DNA of 46,059 bases from JAFDZW01 sp038229915. GTDB taxonomy: Bacteria; Bacteroidota; Ignavibacteria; Palsa-1295. Where the stretch lies: contig JBBRNY010000007.1 in assembly GCA_038229915.1 (NCBI GenBank), positions 1-46,059 of the forward strand, read 5' to 3'. Made by a program: the position numbers and the translations under genes. The notes beneath the pieces are model-generated. The model had not been told where the DNA came from. It worked only from the letters and a program-made list of their open reading frames with translations, and ran no database searches. Positions 42,129 through 46,059 of this stretch are shown one piece after another (position 1 is the first letter of the stretch; each line of letters starts with the position of its first letter).

Positions 42129-43928
42129 TTAAAATAATGATGCGTTTTGTTTAATGCCGCCACTGGCTCCGCGGATCTTCCACCACGCTTGATTGTAACC
42201 CGGGCGGTATGAATTAAAAGCTACGTTGTCAAATCGATTCACCCAAACCGTTGGGTTCTCGGGTACCCACATAATGGCTTCAGGCTGTTCATCATAGAGA
42301 ACTTGCTGAAATTCCTTTTGCAATTCTATGCGCTTTGTTTCATCAAGTTCAGAACGAATGGCTTCGAGCAGTCTATCGGCTTTTGGGCTTTTCCAACTAT
42401 CGTAATTTGAACCACGATTGGTTGCCTGCGACGAGTGATACGTTTGGTAACTATCGCTTTCGAACGGATCGCTCTGCCATGAGCCATAACGAGCATCAAA
42501 ATTATGATCACGCATCCTATCAAGGAATACTGACCACTCGATGGTTTGTACTTCAGCTTTAATGCCAATTTTTCGCATCGCTTCAGCGACGATCAATAAT
42601 ATTTGTTTGCGTGTCTCGTTCACATTTGTAATAAACGTGAATGTGAATGGCACAAGTTTACCATTGATCATTTTATCGAGAATGCCATCGCCATCATGAT
42701 CGATCCAGCCGGCTTCTTTGAGCAATAGTTTTGCTGTGTCAGGGTTGTAAGAGATCAGTGGTAAATTCGGATTGTACTCGGCTTTGGTGAAGAACACCGA
42801 AGACTGGGTTTGTCTTGCGAGACCGAATAACAATTTATCAATGATCGTCTTGCGGTCGATCAAATGTGCAAGAGCCCAACGAACCTTGACATCACTAAAG
42901 AACGGACGTTCGAGATTCCAGCCGATGAGCGAATATGCCGACAGCGGGAATGTTGCTTTCGCAAGATGATGCATTTGTACAGTATCGATCTTCACATAAA
43001 ATGGAGGCTGCAAAAAGCCGATGAAATCGAGATCTTTTGCCTTAAGCGCGGTAACAGCAGCATTCCAATCACTGATGCTTTTGTAGATCAGGATGTCGGG
43101 GTTGGCGTCGCCATACTGCGAGCCATAGACGTTTTTGTAATTGGTATTGCGCTCGAGTTCGATGCGATCATTGGTGATCCACTGCTTAAGCTTATACGGG
43201 CCTGTGCCCATAATATATTTTGGGTCACGGGTCAGTTCAGGTTTTGTAAACCAATCAGCAAATTCTTTCATCGCCGGATTAGCCTTTGTTCTCGATAGTG
43301 TTGCACTATCGATCTCGCCTTTTGTTTTTTCGACGATAGCTCCGATGTCATCCCAACTAAATTTGTCGGTGATGTTCTGTGGGTCAAAGATATGTTTTGG
43401 GATGATATAGAGTGCATCGCCGAAGGCGGCTTGCTTTACGAGGAAATATGTTTTCCAGAGTTTGAAGCGAACGCGGTATGGGTCGCCGTCAATGAGCTCG
43501 GCGCTATGGATATTGTCAACATAGACACGCTTCTGCGCGCTCTGAATGTTCATCGGATTTTTTAATGCTTTGAGGCTAAAGATGACATCAGCGCCCGTCA
43601 TTTCTTTGCCATCGGCGAACTTCACGCCTTTACGGATGCGGAAATCAAACTGCAGATGATCTTCCGATTCGATCGGCAGGGAATCGGCCAACCACGGGAT
43701 CGAGTATTTCATCGTCGTCGGATCGATATGGATCAGACGCTCGAAGATCTGTTCTTCGACGTAAGTTTCATTTGCCCCGGTAGTGTTCATTGGGTTCAAG
43801 CCCTCGAGATCAGAGAGGATATGCTCGACGATACGGTTGCTATCTTTTTTCGATCCGCCGCCACAACCGACAATAATTGCCGGGGCGACAAAAAAGAGTA
43901 CGAATAAACGACGGAAAACGTTGTTCAT
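42129..43928 (-). CDS. Family 5 extracellular solute-binding lipoprotein
   Basis: Peptide/nickel-type ABC substrate-binding lipoprotein of 599 residues, anchored by Cys22 in AIIVGC and followed by a GGGSKKDSN spacer. SBP_bac_5 landmarks are the start LSDLEGLNPMNTTGANETYV, FRIRKGVKFADGKEMTGADV near 110, MGTGPYKLKQWITNDRIELERN near 240, WALAHLIDRKTIIDKLL near 355 and LLKEAGWIDHDGDGILDK near 410 (an EF-hand-like loop often seen in the family). No permease or ATPase genes lie beside it, so it must work with a transporter encoded elsewhere. I chose ATG 43928 at the signal peptide; the open frame back to 43985 overlaps the divergent YCII start. Confidence 0.92.
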   Translation of the reverse strand: MNNVFRRLFVLFFVAPAIIVGCGGGSKKDSNRIVEHILSDLEGLNPMNTTGANETYVEEQIFERLIHIDPTTMKYSIPWLADSLPIESEDHLQFDFRIRKGVKFADGKEMTGADVIFSLKALKNPMNIQSAQKRVYVDNIHSAELIDGDPYRVRFKLWKTYFLVKQAAFGDALYIIPKHIFDPQNITDKFSWDDIGAIVEKTKGEIDSATLSRTKANPAMKEFADWFTKPELTRDPKYIMGTGPYKLKQWITNDRIELERNTNYKNVYGSQYGDANPDILIYKSISDWNAAVTALKAKDLDFIGFLQPPFYVKIDTVQMHHLAKATFPLSAYSLIGWNLERPFFSDVKVRWALAHLIDRKTIIDKLLFGLARQTQSSVFFTKAEYNPNLPLISYNPDTAKLLLKEAGWIDHDGDGILDKMINGKLVPFTFTFITNVNETRKQILLIVAEAMRKIGIKAEVQTIEWSVFLDRMRDHNFDARYGSWQSDPFESDSYQTYHSSQATNRGSNYDSWKSPKADRLLEAIRSELDETKRIELQKEFQQVLYDEQPEAIMWVPENPTVWVNRFDNVAFNSYRPGYNQAWWKIRGASGGIKQNASLF

Positions 43929-43984
43929 AGTTAACGAAGTATTTGGAAAGAGAATACAATGTATAAACCTAATGTTTTGGTTCA

Positions 43985-44281
43985 ATGAAATACTACTTGA
44001 TTAATCTACGCTATATCGCGCCGATGGCGCAAGTCGAGGAGCATACCGTGGCGCACCGTGCATATCTGAGAACCAAATATGATGCCGGGATTTTGCTTTT
44101 CAGCGGGCCGCGTGTCCCTCGCACAGCTGGTGTACTCTTTGGCAGGGCAGAAGATATCGGAGTGATAGAGTCGATGATCGCCGCAGATCCCTTCAAGATC
44201 ACGGGCACTGCCGACTACGAGATCATCGAAGTTGGGATCACCACTTGGGCGGCGGAGTTGGATGGGGTGTTTAAGGTTTAA
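43985..44281 (+). CDS. YCII-family protein
   Basis: Small cytosolic protein of 98 residues with the ferredoxin-like fold of the YCII family. The family pattern is visible in the HRAYLRTKYDAGILLFSGPRV region near residues 24-45 (conserved His and the SGP segment) and in ADPFKITGTADYEIIEV near 68-84 (conserved Asp before the second strand). Members may act as small enzymes or dimeric binding proteins, and most have no known substrate. It is divergent from the solute-binding protein gene over 56 bp, with no operon partner. Confidence 0.88.
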   Translation: MKYYLINLRYIAPMAQVEEHTVAHRAYLRTKYDAGILLFSGPRVPRTAGVLFGRAEDIGVIESMIAADPFKITGTADYEIIEVGITTWAAELDGVFKV

Positions 44282-44334
44282 AAAATCTGAAACATTCAGT
44301 TGAAGTGCGCCTATAATCTACCAGTAATAGTTTT

Positions 44335-45246
44335 ATGCCAGAAACGATCGAAACAAAAGATTATCTTCGTCCTGAGATCGCGAGTATGCTCGGGAATATG
44401 GAGCTTGTGGCTCGATTTGTTGTCGAGGGGTTTATCACAGGCTTGCACAAATCTCCCTATCATGGTTTTAGCGTCGAGTTTGCCGAGCACCGCCCGTATC
44501 TTGTCGGTGACCCGATCCGCAATATCGACTGGAAGCTTTTTGCCCGCACTGATCGCTACTACATCAAGCAATTCGAAGAAGAGACGAACCTCAAAGCAAC
44601 CATCGTCGTCGATTCATCACGTTCGATGAATTACTCGAGCGACCCGAAGCAGATCACAAAGTTTCGATATGCCACTCTGCTTGCGGCGGCACTTGCCTAT
44701 CTGATGACACGCCAGCAAGATGCTGTTGGGCTAGCGATATTTGATGAAAAACTGCGGACGTTCTATCCGCCGCGTCTGAAGGCAAGTTACTTGCGAGAAA
44801 TTCTGAAAGTACTGCAACAAACAGAGCCATCGAACACGACCCATACACAGGTTGCACTCAGAAATGTTCTCGAACGTATCAAGCGCAGAGGATTAGTCAT
44901 TGTGATCAGTGATTTTCTTGACGAACCAAAAGAAGTCATAACCTCGCTCAAACTGCTCCGCAATGCCGGGCACGAGGTGATCGCTTTTCAAGTGCTCGAT
45001 CCCGTCGAGCGCACGTTGGCGCTATCTGCAAGCGATGCCACGATCTACGATCTCGAAAGTGGCGAGTTTTTGAAGACTCAGCCATATCAATTGCAAGAAA
45101 CCTACAAAGCCGCCGTCGAAGCGTATCTCGAAGAGCTTCGTACTTCACTTGCTTCTGAACAGATCGATCACGTTGTGCTCGAAACCACGACACCGTTCGA
45201 TCGTGCGCTGACCGAGTATTTTTATCGGAGACAGATGATCGGTTAG
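44335..45246 (+). CDS. DUF58 protein with von Willebrand A-like domain
   Basis: A 303-residue protein of the DUF58 family, usually partnered with a MoxR AAA+ ATPase. The DUF58 hallmark is GDPIRNIDWKLFART near residues 60-74. The vWA-like part has the metal-site motif DSSRSM near 98-103, and later VIVISDFLDE near 188-197. DUF58-MoxR pairs are thought to act in metal-dependent assembly or activation of other complexes, often at the membrane. No MoxR gene is visible next to it in this window. It is followed after 61 bases by fumC on the same strand. Confidence 0.9.
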   Translation: MPETIETKDYLRPEIASMLGNMELVARFVVEGFITGLHKSPYHGFSVEFAEHRPYLVGDPIRNIDWKLFARTDRYYIKQFEEETNLKATIVVDSSRSMNYSSDPKQITKFRYATLLAAALAYLMTRQQDAVGLAIFDEKLRTFYPPRLKASYLREILKVLQQTEPSNTTHTQVALRNVLERIKRRGLVIVISDFLDEPKEVITSLKLLRNAGHEVIAFQVLDPVERTLALSASDATIYDLESGEFLKTQPYQLQETYKAAVEAYLEELRTSLASEQIDHVVLETTTPFDRALTEYFYRRQMIG

Positions 45247-45307
45247 CATTGTTATATGCGCCGCAGATTTTTAATTTTTTCTCATTTGTTTTTACTATTG
45301 CTGTTAT

Positions 45308-46059
45308 ATGAAATTTCGTATTGAACACGACACCATGGGCGCGGTCGAAGTACCGGCTGAACAATATTGGGGCGCACAAACCGAACGCTCGCGCAATAAC
45401 TTTAAGATCGGCGGACAAAAAATGCCGATCGAGATCATCCGCGCATTTGCTGTTCTGAAAAAAGCTGCCGCGATGGCAAACACCGAGCTCGGTGTCTTGC
45501 CAAAAGAGAAGTGCGACATCATTGCAAAGATCTGCGATGAAATATTGACCGGTAGCCTGGATGGCGAGTTTCCGTTGGTTGTCTGGCAGACTGGTTCGGG
45601 CACGCAGTCGAATATGAATGTTAATGAAGTCATTGCAAACCGTGCGCACGTTTTGCTTGGCGGGAATTTGATGGACGAGAAAAAATCTATTCATCCGAAC
45701 GATGATGTGAATAAGTCACAATCGTCGAATGATACCTTCCCGACCGCAATGCACATCGCGGCATACGAGATCATTGTCAAAGACGTGATCCCTTCTATTA
45801 AGACGCTCCGCGATACTCTTGATGCAAAAGCGAAAGCAAATATGCATGTCGTGAAGATAGGCAGAACACATTTGATGGACGCAACCCCCCTAACGCTTGG
45901 GCAAGAATTTTCAGGTTATGTTTCTCAGCTCGATCACGCTATCCGCGCTATTGAGCATACACTCGCGCACGTTTCCGAGCTTGCGCTTGGCGGCTCGGCT
46001 GTCGGGACGGGACTCAATACTCCGAAAGGTTATGACGTACTCGTGGCGAAAAAAATTGC
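45308..46059 (+). CDS. fumC: Class II fumarate hydratase (3' partial)
   Basis: Tricarboxylic acid cycle enzyme interconverting fumarate and malate, an oxygen-stable iron-free tetramer. The window holds the first 250 codons of about 465. Visible motifs are VPAEQYWGAQTERS near residue 15, VWQTGSGTQSNMNVNEV near 95, HPNDDVNKSQSSNDTFPT near 129 (substrate site) and GRTHLMDATPLTLGQEFSG near 185, with the catalytic His. The signature GSSxMPxKxN lies beyond the window end. The substitution pattern fits fumarase more than argininosuccinate lyase or aspartase. Confidence 0.95.
   Translation, partial: MKFRIEHDTMGAVEVPAEQYWGAQTERSRNNFKIGGQKMPIEIIRAFAVLKKAAAMANTELGVLPKEKCDIIAKICDEILTGSLDGEFPLVVWQTGSGTQSNMNVNEVIANRAHVLLGGNLMDEKKSIHPNDDVNKSQSSNDTFPTAMHIAAYEIIVKDVIPSIKTLRDTLDAKAKANMHVVKIGRTHLMDATPLTLGQEFSGYVSQLDHAIRAIEHTLAHVSELALGGSAVGTGLNTPKGYDVLVAKKI

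Noticed and set aside
44948..45694. A 248-codon minus-strand frame
   Set aside because: It overlaps the conserved DUF58 and fumC genes and has no recognisable domain; it is an antisense shadow.

Overview
The window looks like a chromosome fragment from a Gram-negative member of the Bacteroidota/Chlorobiota (FCB) group. The evidence is type IX secretion (T9SS) cargo with Asp-box repeats and C-terminal sorting domains, an OmpA protein with thrombospondin type 3 (TSP3) calcium repeats, a DUF3078 outer membrane protein, many lipoproteins, and a recurring TAnnTTTG promoter-like element typical of Bacteroidota sigma-A promoters. A Kapabacteria- or Ignavibacteria-like lineage would fit, but I cannot place it more finely. 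No phage, insertion sequence, integrase, CRISPR array or rRNA gene is visible. Most genes are housekeeping or envelope genes.

Layout. 1-11 kb: a 5'-truncated AT-rich T9SS cargo gene, a class I/II aminotransferase, a prolyl oligopeptidase interrupted by an in-frame TAA, purT, an AraC-type regulator, and a second T9SS cargo gene whose sorting domain is split off by a one-base frameshift. 11-19.3 kb: a tightly packed run encoding a TolC-like channel, a MacA-like adaptor, a MacB-type ATPase and two FtsX-type permeases, then lnt and a PAP2 phosphatase. 19.4-22.3 kb: a small Cys-containing exported protein and, on the minus strand, two adjoining lipoproteins, one with a cytochrome-c-like domain joined to a YncE-like propeller. 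22.3-24.5 kb: tRNA-Ile(GAU) and tRNA-Ala(UGC) with their own terminator, a DUF309 protein, a double TonB_C-like protein and a dicluster ferredoxin. 24.5-29 kb: two tandem paralogous TSP3 outer membrane proteins (only the second carries OmpA), mscL and a DUF3078 protein. 29-34.5 kb: a metallo-beta-lactamase-fold hydrolase, queG-trxB, an M24 aminopeptidase, recO and a small lipoprotein. 34.7-41.5 kb: a polysaccharide cluster (GT4 glycosyltransferase, polyprenyl-phosphate sugar-phosphate transferase, HAD-IIIA phosphatase), then a 1134-residue exported TPR protein. 41.6-46 kb: DinB-like protein and orphan family-5 solute-binding lipoprotein (minus strand), YCII protein, DUF58 protein, and the start of fumC, cut by the window end.

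Cooperating sets. The 11.1-17.0 kb run should form one envelope-spanning efflux or export machine with a heterodimeric permease. The 34.7-38.0 kb genes should start and extend a lipid-linked surface polysaccharide. The 24.6-27.5 kb pair probably contributes outer-membrane to peptidoglycan anchoring.

I found no clearly new defence or mobile system. The items most worth checking are the two damaged exported-protein genes, the tRNA-Ile/tRNA-Ala pair away from rRNA, the CX4CH cytochrome-propeller lipoprotein, and the paired TSP3 proteins.
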